Source: Bin75 sp965212135
Lineage (GTDB): Bacteria; Nitrospirota; Nitrospiria; Nitrospirales; UBA8639
DNA length: 64,000 nucleotides
Assembly: GCA_965212135.1 (NCBI GenBank)
Contig: OZ243044.1
Span: forward strand, 1,550,001 to 1,614,000
Direction: 5' to 3'
Shown: piece by piece, positions 50,813-59,314 of the stretch
Layout: each line of letters begins with the position of its first letter
Numbering within the stretch: position 1 is the first letter of the stretch
Notes under the pieces: model-generated
The model's input: only the letters and a program-made list of their open reading frames with translations
Told to the model about the DNA's origin: nothing
Database searches by the model: none
Translations under genes and position numbers: made by a program

Positions 50813-52297
50813 TCATCGTTGGCTGTACCAGCGAAAGCCTTGAGATTCCTGATACGCGGGACGGTGGAAGCCCCCGGGTTTTTCCAGGAGCAGGGCTTTG
50901 AAATCCCACAAACCAAACCAGGCCGGGTCAAGGAGGTTGTGGTAGTGGAGGCCGGTCAGTTTGGACAGGGTCGCCCCGAGTGTGTGCTGCAATTCCGATT
51001 CGGTATAAGCCCGCACGGCAAAGGTTTTGCCTTCGGCTTCCTGCAGGCGTCGGATGGCATAGGTGGCTCCGGTACACAGGACTTGCGTATTCCGTTGTAG
51101 CGAGAGCAGTTGGGGCAGCGCGCAGTATTGTTCGTGAAACCCCAGCCATCGGGCCGCATGACGCATGTGCGTAAATTGCACTTCATATTCCGTATGGCCG
51201 GGAAGCCGGACGGGATCGGGCCAGCCCGCATCAATCCCGAATTCAATGAGCACGGCATGCCCGCCCGGTGTGAGGACCCGCCAGAGTTCGATCAGAAAAC
51301 GAATCGCGCCGTCGTTAAAGATCGCTTCCTGCGGGTACGGAGTGTCCAAGTTCAATCGGAGCCGTTGCATGAGGTCCAACCCGCGCTGATGTTCGGGAGT
51401 GCGGCCCTGCCGCGTTTCCAGTTCTTCCTTTGCAAAGTGGATGGGGGTCATATCCGCAAGGTTCTCATTGTCAATGACCAGGTCCACGCTGGCATCGGCA
51501 AAGGGCAACTGTTCGGCATTCGCGTTCAGGGCATGCGCGTCCCATCCCGCCTGTCCGGCCAACGCCAGTTGGGATTGAAGAAAGGGACGGGTGAGATCCA
51601 AAAAGATGTATTCCACGCCGCGTCGTTCAAGAGGGGACAGTTCTTTCGCCATTTCCTGGGACAGATAGCCCAACCCCGCGCCCACCTCAACGATGCGCCG
51701 GGGTTTCGGATTCCACCATCCCGCTTGCCGAAGGGTTTTGGCGATTAACCGGCCGTAGGAAAACCCATGTAGCGCGTCGCAGGGTTCCCGCAGCAGATGG
51801 GACACCGTGGTTTCCACAATTTCGAAATGGCCGCGATGGCTTTGAATCCCCTGATGATGAAACTGCGTCAGGTGCCCCTCGCTTTCGACCGCCGCGTTTT
51901 CATGCCATTGTTCGCGGACTTTTTGGAGGAGAAGATCCCACTTCGCGTTGACGTTATGCCCGGTGGGCGGAGTCGTCCCGAAATAACACAACGAGTATCT
52001 GGGCAAGGACCACCGTTCGAGAAACCACCGGCCGGTTTCCCGCTCGAAGCCACACAGCCACGTGCCAAACTGATCGAGAAGTGTTTGAATCGAAAGGCGG
52101 CCATCCATGGCCCCAAGGAGCGAGGCGCCCATTCGGTTCAGACGGACCAGAGGCAGATCTTCATCAAGCGGCGCGACCCACCATTCATCAGGCCCATGCC
52201 GGTACACCACCAGGTCCGGCATGCGCCAGGCTCGCTGTTGGAGAATCTCGCCCTCTAATGGCAGAGGCTGAAGGGATGGGACGGGGGAAGCGGTCAT
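50813..52297 (-). CDS. Class I methyltransferase with N-terminal PqqD-like domain
   Basis: Residues ~15-90 (LVVYRHGPDEWWVAPLDEDLPLVRLNRMGASLLGAMDGRLSIQTLLDQFG) resemble the PqqD/RRE fold that binds leader peptides of ribosomal peptides. Residues ~190-330 form a SAM-methyltransferase domain (RIVEVGAGLGYLSQEMAKEL, YIFLDLTR, LPFADASVDLVIDNENLADM, LTPGGHAVLIEFGIDAG). A C-terminal ~120 residues are unrecognised. No precursor or radical-SAM partner is adjacent. The stop lies 1 base past the ppx/gppA stop on the other strand. Confidence 0.72.
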   Translation of the reverse strand: MTASPVPSLQPLPLEGEILQQRAWRMPDLVVYRHGPDEWWVAPLDEDLPLVRLNRMGASLLGAMDGRLSIQTLLDQFGTWLCGFERETGRWFLERWSLPRYSLCYFGTTPPTGHNVNAKWDLLLQKVREQWHENAAVESEGHLTQFHHQGIQSHRGHFEIVETTVSHLLREPCDALHGFSYGRLIAKTLRQAGWWNPKPRRIVEVGAGLGYLSQEMAKELSPLERRGVEYIFLDLTRPFLQSQLALAGQAGWDAHALNANAEQLPFADASVDLVIDNENLADMTPIHFAKEELETRQGRTPEHQRGLDLMQRLRLNLDTPYPQEAIFNDGAIRFLIELWRVLTPGGHAVLIEFGIDAGWPDPVRLPGHTEYEVQFTHMRHAARWLGFHEQYCALPQLLSLQRNTQVLCTGATYAIRRLQEAEGKTFAVRAYTESELQHTLGATLSKLTGLHYHNLLDPAWFGLWDFKALLLEKPGGFHRPAYQESQGFRWYSQR

Positions 52298-52358
52298 TCA
52301 ATACATGGCGTCGGCGGGATTGGCATCAAGGACAATGAATAACCAAGAGTACACGATG

Positions 52359-52383
52359 CTTCCGGCTCGTCGCAAGCCGGAAG
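52359..52383. other. Perfect 9-bp hairpin in an intergenic gap
   Basis: CTTCCGGCT and AGCCGGAAG flank a 7-base loop within the 282-bp gap between two divergent genes. No U-run follows on either strand, so it is not a standard terminator. Nothing else was recognised in the gap. Confidence 0.4.
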
Positions 52384-52579
52384 GGGTTGCGCCTCGAACA
52401 GCAGGGTGCTGGGCTTCGGATGTTTCATCCATTCTTTCCCATCCCGCCCGATTTTCCCGCTTGCAAGGTTTCTATCCCGTGCGTTAGCCTGATGGGAAGC
52501 CGCTCGTTATTTCCGGCACAGTCGAGTGGGCCTTCTTTTTTATCCTTCAAAGGAATCGTTGATACGGGAGCACAACACG

Positions 52580-53305
52580 ATGACCTCATCCATGATGAAC
52601 AGTGAACGATTAGTCGAAGCCATGCGGGAGCCGATGGAGAAGTTTGTTGATCGGGTGCAGGCGCTCGGCGGGACGAATTGTCTGGCCATGATCGGGTTTG
52701 GCGCGATTGCCACGTCCGGCTTTGATCCCGCGCGGCAGACCGCGCGCAGCGTTCTTGTTCTGGAAAAGATTGATTTGGAGATGCTCCGGGAGCTGGCCAA
52801 AGACGGGCTTAAACTGGGCAAAGCCAAAATTGCCGCGCCTCTGATCATGACGCCCGCCTACATCAACGGATCATTGGATACGTTTCCTTTGGAGTTGTTG
52901 GAGATTCAGCAATGCCGCGTGTGTCTCGTCGGCACCGACTATTTTGCGGACGTCTCGTTTCAGGACACGCATCTTCGCCTCCAATGCGAGCGCGAGTTGA
53001 AGACGATTCTGATTGGTATGCGTCAGGGCATTCTGGCCGCCGCCGGTCGTGAAAAAATCCTTGGCGCCATGGAAGGCGATATTGCCGAGCGGTTGCTGCG
53101 GACCCTCCGCGGACTCCTGTGGCTGCATGGACAACGCGACTTTCTGCCGGCGATTGACGTCATCGGCCGGATTGAACAGGAAACCGACCGCGCCCTTCCC
53201 GGCATTCGCGGCGCGTTGCGGGACACCCGCCGGCATGACTGGAAGGACGTGACGAGTCTCTATGATGAAATTGACGGCTTAAAAACTCTGGCCGACCGCT
53301 GGTAA
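52580..53305 (+). CDS. Hypothetical protein linked to TPM/LemA genes (241 aa)
   Basis: Not recognised. The soluble protein has a GFGAIATSGFDPARQTARSVLVLEKIDLEMLREL stretch that looks like a nucleotidyltransferase-type strand-helix core, but no DxD is seen. The second half is helical. It ends 7 bases before the TPM gene, so it belongs to the TPM-LemA transcript. I placed the start at MTSSMMN. Confidence 0.65.
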   Translation: MTSSMMNSERLVEAMREPMEKFVDRVQALGGTNCLAMIGFGAIATSGFDPARQTARSVLVLEKIDLEMLRELAKDGLKLGKAKIAAPLIMTPAYINGSLDTFPLELLEIQQCRVCLVGTDYFADVSFQDTHLRLQCERELKTILIGMRQGILAAAGREKILGAMEGDIAERLLRTLRGLLWLHGQRDFLPAIDVIGRIEQETDRALPGIRGALRDTRRHDWKDVTSLYDEIDGLKTLADRW

Positions 53306-53312
53306 CCACCTC

Positions 53313-54119
53313 GTGTCCACCTTGCTCCCATTCATCGTCATGGCGTTGCTGCTCCTGCCGGGGATGAGCCGGGGCGAACTGTCTGTTCCCGACCCCGGCA
53401 CGTACGTCGTGGATCAAGCCGGGATCATGGATCCGGGCGCCCGGCAGCGGCTGGAAGGCTGGCTTCGGGAGCTTGAACAGAAAACCACGGCGCAGGTGAA
53501 GGTGCTGACCGTGGCGTCAACCCAGGGTGAAGACATGGTTTCTTTTTCCCAGCGTCATGCCGAAGCCTGGAAACTGGGACGCAAGGGCAAAGACAATGGC
53601 GCGTTGATCGCCCTGGCCCTCAAAGAGCGCAAGGTTCGCATTCACACGGGGTATGGCCTGGAAGGGGCGTTGCCCGATTCATGGGCGGGCACGGCTGCCC
53701 GCGCGGTCGCCTCGAAATTTTTTAAGCAGTCGAAATATTCCGAAGGTCTCTTCCAGTTGGCGGTCGTGACGGCCAATCAGGTCGCGGACTCCCAACGGGT
53801 CACGCTCACCGGGATTCCCCAATACCGGTATCGGCCGGGTCGGGGCGGCGGCGGAACCATGCTGGGATCGCTCATCGTCCCGTTGTTGTTTCTCTTTATG
53901 CTGTTCGCCAACATGCGCCGTCGCCGGCATTATTCCGCATGGGGCGGCGGGGCCGGGGGACTGGTGTCGGGGCTGGTGCTGGGCAGTGTCATGGGCAGCA
54001 TGATGGGAAGAAGTCACTGGGGCGGCGGGATGGGCGGCGGCGGATTCGGGGGAGGTTTTGGCGGATCGTTCGGGGGCGGCGGCGGCTTTGGCGGGGGCGG
54101 CGGCGGAGCAGGTTGGTAG
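53313..54119 (+). CDS. TPM-domain (YgcG-like) membrane protein
   Basis: The start is GTG. After a signal peptide (LLPFIVMALLLLPGMSRG) comes the TPM domain (YVVDQAGIMDPGARQRLEGWLRELEQKTTAQVKVLTV..., then IHTGYGLEGALPD). A membrane helix (LIVPLLFLFMLFANM) and a Gly-rich tail (GGGMGGGGFGGGFGGSFG) follow. TPM proteins are envelope-located, suggested acid phosphatases or chaperones, and are typically encoded next to LemA, as here. Confidence 0.88.
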   Translation: MSTLLPFIVMALLLLPGMSRGELSVPDPGTYVVDQAGIMDPGARQRLEGWLRELEQKTTAQVKVLTVASTQGEDMVSFSQRHAEAWKLGRKGKDNGALIALALKERKVRIHTGYGLEGALPDSWAGTAARAVASKFFKQSKYSEGLFQLAVVTANQVADSQRVTLTGIPQYRYRPGRGGGGTMLGSLIVPLLFLFMLFANMRRRRHYSAWGGGAGGLVSGLVLGSVMGSMMGRSHWGGGMGGGGFGGGFGGSFGGGGGFGGGGGGAGW

Positions 54120-54227
54120 GCCGGCCTGTCTCCATCGCCGGCGACGGTTGGCCGACGGTTGGCTCACGACCATGCCGTGGCCGTTGCGGGCCGAGACGGT
54201 GGATTGATCGGGAATGGAGGAAAACGC

Positions 54228-54800
54228 ATGAATGCTGGACGTGTGGTCTTGATGATCGTTGGCGGCTTGCTCGTGCTGGTACTGATGGGGGGCGGCTGTG
54301 TCTATTCCGGTTATAACCGGGCCATTACGATGGATGAAGCGGTGAAGAGCCAGTGGGCGCAGGTTGAAAACCAGTTGCAGCGACGGTTTGAACTCATCCC
54401 CAATCTGGTCAATACGGTCAAAGGCGTGGCCGGCCAGGAAGAAAAAATCTATCTGGGCGTCGCCAACGCGCGCAAAGCGTATTTTCAAGCGCAATCGGTC
54501 AATGAAAAAGCGCGCGCGGCCGGCGGGTTTGAATCGGCGCTGTCCCGATTGCTGGTGTTGCGCGAAGCCTATCCCGCGCTCAAATCCGATCAGGCTTTTT
54601 TGAAGCTCCAGGATCAGTTGGAAGGGACGGAGAATCGCCTGGCGGTGGAACGCAAACGCTTTAACGACAGTGTGCGGATGCTGAACACGTTTGCCCGTCA
54701 ATTGCTGGGGCGTTTCTACACGGGTCTGGCCGGAGTCGGGCAGGCCGAATATTTTGAAATCGGAGAAGAAGCCCGCGCCACGCCCAAGGTGGCCTTTTAG
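54228..54800 (+). CDS. LemA-family membrane protein
   Basis: A GGAGG site lies 6 bases before the ATG. One N-terminal membrane helix (VVLMIVGGLLVLVLMGGGCVY) is followed by the LemA helical bundle with VENQLQRRFELIPNLVNTVKGVAGQEEKI and NDSVRMLNTFARQLLGRF. LemA proteins are inner-membrane proteins with an outward helical domain of unknown role. 190 aa. The partnership with the TPM protein is conserved across bacteria. Confidence 0.92.
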   Translation: MNAGRVVLMIVGGLLVLVLMGGGCVYSGYNRAITMDEAVKSQWAQVENQLQRRFELIPNLVNTVKGVAGQEEKIYLGVANARKAYFQAQSVNEKARAAGGFESALSRLLVLREAYPALKSDQAFLKLQDQLEGTENRLAVERKRFNDSVRMLNTFARQLLGRFYTGLAGVGQAEYFEIGEEARATPKVAF

Positions 54801-54815
54801 GCCGCCCCACGTGTC

Positions 54816-55265
54816 ATGCCCGACTACCTGATTGCCTGGCTGCATCTCGCCGCCGTCGTGGCCTTGATCGGAGGGCTTATCTTTTCCCAGTTCGTGCTGA
54901 CTCCGGTCTGCAAGGAGTCTCCGGCCGACCCGGCCGTTCAGCGCGTTCGGCACCGGTCGGGCCGTCGTTTTCGCACCATCGCCTGGGCCAGTCTGATTGT
55001 CCTGATCCTGACCGGCGCGTATCAGATCTTGCAGGAGAGCGGATCGGCCCGCATCGAAACCATCTGGGGCGTGGTCCTGATGTTCAAGCTCTTGCTGTTT
55101 GCCGTCGCCTTCGGGTTGCTTCTGGTGCATGACTTTATCATTGATCCCCACGGGCCGGCGTTCCCCGTGTCCCAGTCACCTGCTCGCGCCGATCTGTTGC
55201 AAAAAGCCGTTCTGCTCACGACCCTGATGATCCTGCTGATGGCGTCGTACCTGTCCAGGCTATAA
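54816..55265 (+). CDS. CopD-like/DUF2269-type integral membrane protein (149 aa)
   Basis: Four hydrophobic segments (IAWLHLAAVVALIGGLIFSQFVL, TIAWASLIVLILTGAYQIL, WGVVLMFKLLLFAVAFGLLLV and AVLLTTLMILLMASYLSRL) with His in the first and fourth regions fit the small CopD-like family. It lies 15 bases after lemA. Degenerate copies of the last ~75 bases of this gene occur at 56,190 and 60,627, flanking the CBASS operon. Confidence 0.75.
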   Translation: MPDYLIAWLHLAAVVALIGGLIFSQFVLTPVCKESPADPAVQRVRHRSGRRFRTIAWASLIVLILTGAYQILQESGSARIETIWGVVLMFKLLLFAVAFGLLLVHDFIIDPHGPAFPVSQSPARADLLQKAVLLTTLMILLMASYLSRL

Positions 55266-55336
55266 TACAATGGAGATCGCCCATCAACCATGTGATGACA
55301 CGAGAGGTGTGTGCTTCCAACCCAACAGTGTGAGGG

Positions 55337-56140
55337 ATGACCATGACGGACATCAATGACATCGGTGCGACGGCTTTCGTGATTGCCTATTTCCGGGCGC
55401 AGGAAGAGAAGTGTGCCGACCCGCTGTTCCGGGATCCCTACGCGCAATGGTTTCTTTATGACGAGATCATGGAGAAGGCCCGGAAAACAGAGGAAATCTT
55501 CCCGGAAATCAGAGAGATCATTCGTCACAGGACGCACACGTTCAACAATTTTGTCGAGCAGGAAATCGGGAACGGCGTGGAGCAAGTTGTCATTGTCGGC
55601 GCCGGGTTCGATATGCGCCCCGTCATATTTCGCGCCGATGGCGTGAGCTTCTATGATGTGGATCAAACGGCGGTGCTGGCTTACAAACGCGACATTCTCC
55701 AACAGCACGGCATCGAGCCATGGACCGCCGTGCCCTGCAATTATGTGGATGTCAATCTCCCGGAAACCCTGGCGGCGGCCGGCTGCGATCCCGGCAAACG
55801 AACCTTGTTTCTCTGGGAAGGCAACACCATGTATTTGCCGCACGACGTGATCGCCGCGTTTCTCAAGCAGTTGCGCGAAGGCTTTGAATCGTTCGGCATT
55901 ACCTTTGACTATTTTTCGAACAAAGTCATCACCCGCGGCACCGGGGTTGAGAGCATGAGCAAACTCACGGATTTCTTTGAGCACAACCTCAAGGCGCCGT
56001 GGATTACCGGCATTGATGATCTGGACAAGTTTGCGCGACACCACGGCTTCCAGGTCATGGAATCCGGCAGCATGGATCGCATCGTCAAACTTCGCGTCCC
56101 GGAGGCGATATATTCGTATTGCCTGCTCTTGAAAGCCTGA
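55337..56140 (+). CDS. PPM/leucine-carboxymethyltransferase-family SAM methyltransferase
   Basis: 267 residues with the family pattern GATAFVIAYFRAQEEKCADPLFRDPYAQWF, SAM site VVIVGAGFDMRPVIFRADGVSFYDVDQTAVLAYKRDIL, and LFLWEGNTMYLPHDVIAAFLKQL. This family O-methylates diverse acids. The substrate is unknown. It lies just upstream of the CBASS island but has backbone GC content, so it is probably not part of the system. Confidence 0.85.
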   Translation: MTMTDINDIGATAFVIAYFRAQEEKCADPLFRDPYAQWFLYDEIMEKARKTEEIFPEIREIIRHRTHTFNNFVEQEIGNGVEQVVIVGAGFDMRPVIFRADGVSFYDVDQTAVLAYKRDILQQHGIEPWTAVPCNYVDVNLPETLAAAGCDPGKRTLFLWEGNTMYLPHDVIAAFLKQLREGFESFGITFDYFSNKVITRGTGVESMSKLTDFFEHNLKAPWITGIDDLDKFARHHGFQVMESGSMDRIVKLRVPEAIYSYCLLLKA

Positions 56141-56189
56141 TCCGCCCGTGGGGCGACCGCAAACGGCCCCTCCTCGCCGCCGTCCCTCG

Positions 56190-56276
56190 CCCGCGCTGAT
56201 CTGTTGCGCAAAGCCGTGCTACTTACGACGTTGGCTGTTCTGTTGGTGGCGTCGAATCTGGGGAAGCTATACAACG
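56190..56276 (+). repeat. Degenerate copy of the CopD-like gene 3' end (left border of CBASS island)
   Basis: GATCTGTTGC, GCGTCGAATCTGG and the surrounding bases align with 55183-55271 at an offset of ~1,007 bases, with scattered changes. No intact frame remains. A third shorter copy lies at 60627-60674 beyond the CBASS operon. Confidence 0.6.
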
Positions 56277-56302
56277 GCCTTGCACCTCTTTCTAAGCGGT
56301 AA

Positions 56303-56330
56303 TTGCCAGATTATGGTATCATCTGGGCAA
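56303..56330 (+). promoter_or_regulatory. Imperfect palindrome upstream of the CBASS operon
   Basis: TTGCCAGAT (56303-56311) and ATCTGGGCAA (56321-56330) form an imperfect dyad ~30 bases before the CD-NTase start. It may be an operator or promoter element. No regulator gene is part of the operon. Confidence 0.3.
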
Positions 56331-56360
56331 TTCATGCATGAACAGCTAAAGGCTAACGAC

Positions 56361-57329
56361 ATGACAATAGAACATATAGGGCATCAGCACATAGCTAATT
56401 TTGCGGATGAATACGTCAATCTCAAAAGAGATGATGCAAAAACATACAGGGAGCAGGTCAAACGCTTGCGCGAAGCATTAGGAAGGCGACTCGCACAGGA
56501 TACCGATTTTAAATTAAAGCGAATGCTTTTGTCTGGTAGCCTGGCAAAGGCTACCTCACTGAAAAGTCTTAATGACATTGATATCGCTTTGTACGTTTCC
56601 CAAGACAATCCTCCACAAGAGATGCCACAATTTATCAATTGGCTGGTGGAGACTTTGAGGGAATTATTTCCCAATATGAGTCCTTCTCAGATTACGCCAC
56701 AGCAACGCTCTGAGCGTATTTCCTTTCGTGGTACTGGACTGGATGTTGATATAGTCCCTATATCGTATAATGGCAATCGGGATTGGGATGGATACCTATA
56801 TTCAGTCAATACTGGTACATGGTTGATGACTAATATAGACAAACACCTTGAATTCATTAAAAAGCGCAAAGCAAGAAATCAAGTCCACTATGCCCAAGTC
56901 ATCAGACTGCTAAAATATTGGGTTAAGGAAACAAAAAAAAGGGATGGTGACTTCAAGTTTAAGTCGTTCTTGGTGGAATTGATCGTGGCGCATTTAGTTG
57001 ATAAAGGTTATATCCAGTTAGAAAACTATGTTGAAGCGCTGGCAGGATTTTTTAATTTCATTGTAAGGGACGGACTCAACAGCAGAATCATATTTCAGGA
57101 TTATTATTCCGGCGATCAAGTCGAAGGGACATCCGATTCGATACAGGTATTTGATCCAGTAAATCGGAATAATAATGTAGCACAAGGCTATACGCATAAT
57201 GATAAAGCCGCTATAGTGGATGCCACATCAGAGGCAGCGGATGCAGTAGATAGCGCTTTATATGCACCAACAAAGGGAGAATCTGTTCGTTATTGGCAAA
57301 AGGTTTTTGGACCTTCTTTTGGAGGATAG
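56361..57329 (+). CDS. CBASS cyclic-oligonucleotide synthase (CD-NTase)
   Basis: This nucleotidyltransferase would make a cyclic nucleotide alarm signal on phage infection. The core motif is LSGSLAKATSLKSLNDIDIALYV (GS at residues 59-60, DID at 72-74), with the third acidic residue in GLDVDIVPI (~128-130). The C-terminal helical domain follows (VIRLLKYWVKETKKRDGDFKFKSFLVELIVAHLV). I chose the ATG with AAAGG 8 bases upstream. 322 aa. It is followed within 9 bases by a HORMA gene, placing it in type III CBASS. AT-rich compared with neighbours. Confidence 0.88.
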   Translation: MTIEHIGHQHIANFADEYVNLKRDDAKTYREQVKRLREALGRRLAQDTDFKLKRMLLSGSLAKATSLKSLNDIDIALYVSQDNPPQEMPQFINWLVETLRELFPNMSPSQITPQQRSERISFRGTGLDVDIVPISYNGNRDWDGYLYSVNTGTWLMTNIDKHLEFIKKRKARNQVHYAQVIRLLKYWVKETKKRDGDFKFKSFLVELIVAHLVDKGYIQLENYVEALAGFFNFIVRDGLNSRIIFQDYYSGDQVEGTSDSIQVFDPVNRNNNVAQGYTHNDKAAIVDATSEAADAVDSALYAPTKGESVRYWQKVFGPSFGG

Positions 57330-57338
57330 GGTAGAGAC

Positions 57339-57848
57339 ATGCAAACTCAAACAGGGACATCAACAAGCACATTTACTAATGCACGTCATATTGCGTCCAA
57401 GGTGGCTGCTGATTTAAAGAGATTGCAACGTGTTTATGGGATTAATAGCCCAGACGATACCGAGATTTATAACTACCAAACAGAAATGGTCATGTTGTTG
57501 GATGAAGGCTATGTGTGGGAAGTCACGTATGGGTTTAAACGAGACGAAAAATGGGTTATTGCGCTAAAGTATCGTGCAGCAGGAAATGTACTGAGTAGTA
57601 CTGGAGGTGATCCTGGAGGTATAAGACCAACGGAAAACATAAGGGGTGCCCACTTTACTTCTTTTTTGGCTTATTCTCTTGCTTGGATGCGTCTCTCTGA
57701 GCAAGCAAAAAGAACATTTCAGAAAAGCATCCCTATTCAACGTGTAGATGGAATTGAGCCTAGTCTTGAAAGAGGCAGTTGGGCAGAGGACAGAAATTAT
57801 CTATCTGGTACACTGGGTGTGCAACGCTACATGATAAGAAGGTACTAG
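57339..57848 (+). CDS. CBASS HORMA-domain protein (Cap7-type)
   Basis: Pattern TNARHIASKVAADLKRLQRVYG, the strand VTYGFKRDEKWVIALKYRA and GGIRPTENIRGAHFTSFLAYSLAWMRLS fit the bacterial HORMA-1 family. It ends VQRYMIRRY. In type III CBASS the HORMA protein recognises a phage peptide, closes its safety belt and activates the CD-NTase. 169 aa. It lies between the CD-NTase and the TRIP13-like ATPase, the standard order. Confidence 0.83.
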   Translation: MQTQTGTSTSTFTNARHIASKVAADLKRLQRVYGINSPDDTEIYNYQTEMVMLLDEGYVWEVTYGFKRDEKWVIALKYRAAGNVLSSTGGDPGGIRPTENIRGAHFTSFLAYSLAWMRLSEQAKRTFQKSIPIQRVDGIEPSLERGSWAEDRNYLSGTLGVQRYMIRRY

Positions 57849-57853
57849 AAACT

Positions 57854-58783
57854 GTGAACCTAACCGCCATTGATGATGTTTTCGGCAAGCGCATTTTGTT
57901 GCCAGACAGTAGAGCAGATGAAAGGCTTGCTCGTTTAATAGGTGTAGACAGGTATGTTGAACGTCTATCAAAGATGTTGGAGATGCTGTTGTTTCCTAAT
58001 CACATGGAACAGTGGCGTAAAAAATTCCACCCCAAAGCACAGACTATTTTCAGCTATGCCGAAAACAGGCACCCTTTAATTCTTATAGCAGGTGATGTTG
58101 GTACGGGTAAAACCGAATTGTCAGAGACAATCGGTAGCAAAGTGGCCAGAAACAGCAAGCTGGAAATCACCTTGTTTCCGATGAGTTTGGCTACGCGTGG
58201 ATCAGGGCTGGTTGGAGAGATGACCAAGCTGATCTCGTCTGCTTTTAACCACATTGAGCAAGAGTGCAAGAAGATCGCCAAAACAAAAGATGGTAGTTAT
58301 AAATCTGGTGTCATCTTATTGATAGACGAGGCTGACGCGCTGGCGCAATCGCGAGAGGATGGGCAGATGCACCATGAGGACAGAGCTGGAGTCAATGCTC
58401 TAATTCGTGGGATTGATTTGTTGAATCGCAACCAATTGCCTGTAGCCGTAATTATGTGTACCAACCGGCTTGATGCAATTGACCCGGCCGTTACACGTCG
58501 TGCCGCCGAAACTTTTATTTTTGAGCGACCAAGCGAACAAAATCGTTTGGCGATTTTAAAGCCAGCGCTATCAGAACTCGGTTTTAGGCAGGACCAGATT
58601 GATCAAATTGTCGTAATAACAGGGGCTGCCAAAGGAAGAGACTATGGCTTTACTTTTTCAGATATTACGCACCGACTATTTCATGCCATCATTATGACAG
58701 CTTATCCAGATAAAACAATTAGCTTTGAGGATGTGCTGTCGGTCGCCATGGGAATAAAACCTACGCCACCATTTCAGGTATAA
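57854..58783 (+). CDS. CBASS TRIP13-like AAA+ ATPase (Cap6-type)
   Basis: Walker A is AGDVGTGKTELS (~residue 80), Walker B is GVILLIDEADALAQ (~152-165), sensor 1 is VAVIMCTNRLDAI and the arginine-finger region is TRRAAETFIFERP. TRIP13-like proteins disassemble HORMA-CD-NTase complexes and limit signalling. I chose a GTG 5 bases after the HORMA stop (AGAAGG upstream). Further upstream codons overlap HORMA in another frame and look spurious. ~309 aa. Confidence 0.86.
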   Translation: MNLTAIDDVFGKRILLPDSRADERLARLIGVDRYVERLSKMLEMLLFPNHMEQWRKKFHPKAQTIFSYAENRHPLILIAGDVGTGKTELSETIGSKVARNSKLEITLFPMSLATRGSGLVGEMTKLISSAFNHIEQECKKIAKTKDGSYKSGVILLIDEADALAQSREDGQMHHEDRAGVNALIRGIDLLNRNQLPVAVIMCTNRLDAIDPAVTRRAAETFIFERPSEQNRLAILKPALSELGFRQDQIDQIVVITGAAKGRDYGFTFSDITHRLFHAIIMTAYPDKTISFEDVLSVAMGIKPTPPFQV

Positions 58784-58801
58784 GCAGTGGGGTTTGATAA
58801 A

Positions 58802-59314
58802 ATGATCGATTTTTTTAATCACCCATTCTTTAGTTTTGCAGGCAGTGTTTCAACATTATTCTTGATTGGCACGGCACTGTACACTTTTTATTTGATCGTA
58901 AAAGGTGTTCTTCCGGTATGGTACAGATTGGGCATGTCTCTTTCAAAAAATAAAATAGCTATATTTGCAGACGCGAATACATTCAATAATCTAAGAAATG
59001 TGCTTATAGATTCAGGCTTATTCAGTGATAGAAATATTTATCAGGTTGCTCAAGGGAGCATTGGCAATGCACAATCAAAAAACTTATTTGTGCTCCATTG
59101 GGCTTGTTTTAAAGGAAACATCGATGATGTGCTAAGGATTAAGAAAGACGCAACAGGACTCATTATCTATGCCCCTCAAGAAGAGGGGAGGATAGAACCC
59201 GATGACATAGAAAAAATAAACCGGCATAGAAATGTGACCATTGTTAATTTCAGGGGTCGGCTTCTGCAAGACGTTTTTGTTTCCATGGTAACCACAAAAC
59301 ATTCAAGCGCATGA
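58802..59314 (+). CDS. Candidate CBASS effector: one-TM protein with Rossmann-like domain
   Basis: Not assigned to a named family. One strong membrane helix (FAGSVSTLFLIGTALYTFYLIVKGVL) is followed by a cytosolic alpha/beta domain with alternating strands and helices (NKIAIFADANTFNNLRNVLIDSG, NLFVLHWACF, ATGLIIYAPQEEGRI, VTIVNFRG). It occupies the effector slot, where type III CBASS usually encodes the nuclease NucC. I took the ATG with GGGG 9 bases upstream. A GTG five codons earlier is possible. The function (membrane damage or NAD-type enzyme) is unknown. Confidence 0.65.
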   Translation: MIDFFNHPFFSFAGSVSTLFLIGTALYTFYLIVKGVLPVWYRLGMSLSKNKIAIFADANTFNNLRNVLIDSGLFSDRNIYQVAQGSIGNAQSKNLFVLHWACFKGNIDDVLRIKKDATGLIIYAPQEEGRIEPDDIEKINRHRNVTIVNFRGRLLQDVFVSMVTTKHSSA

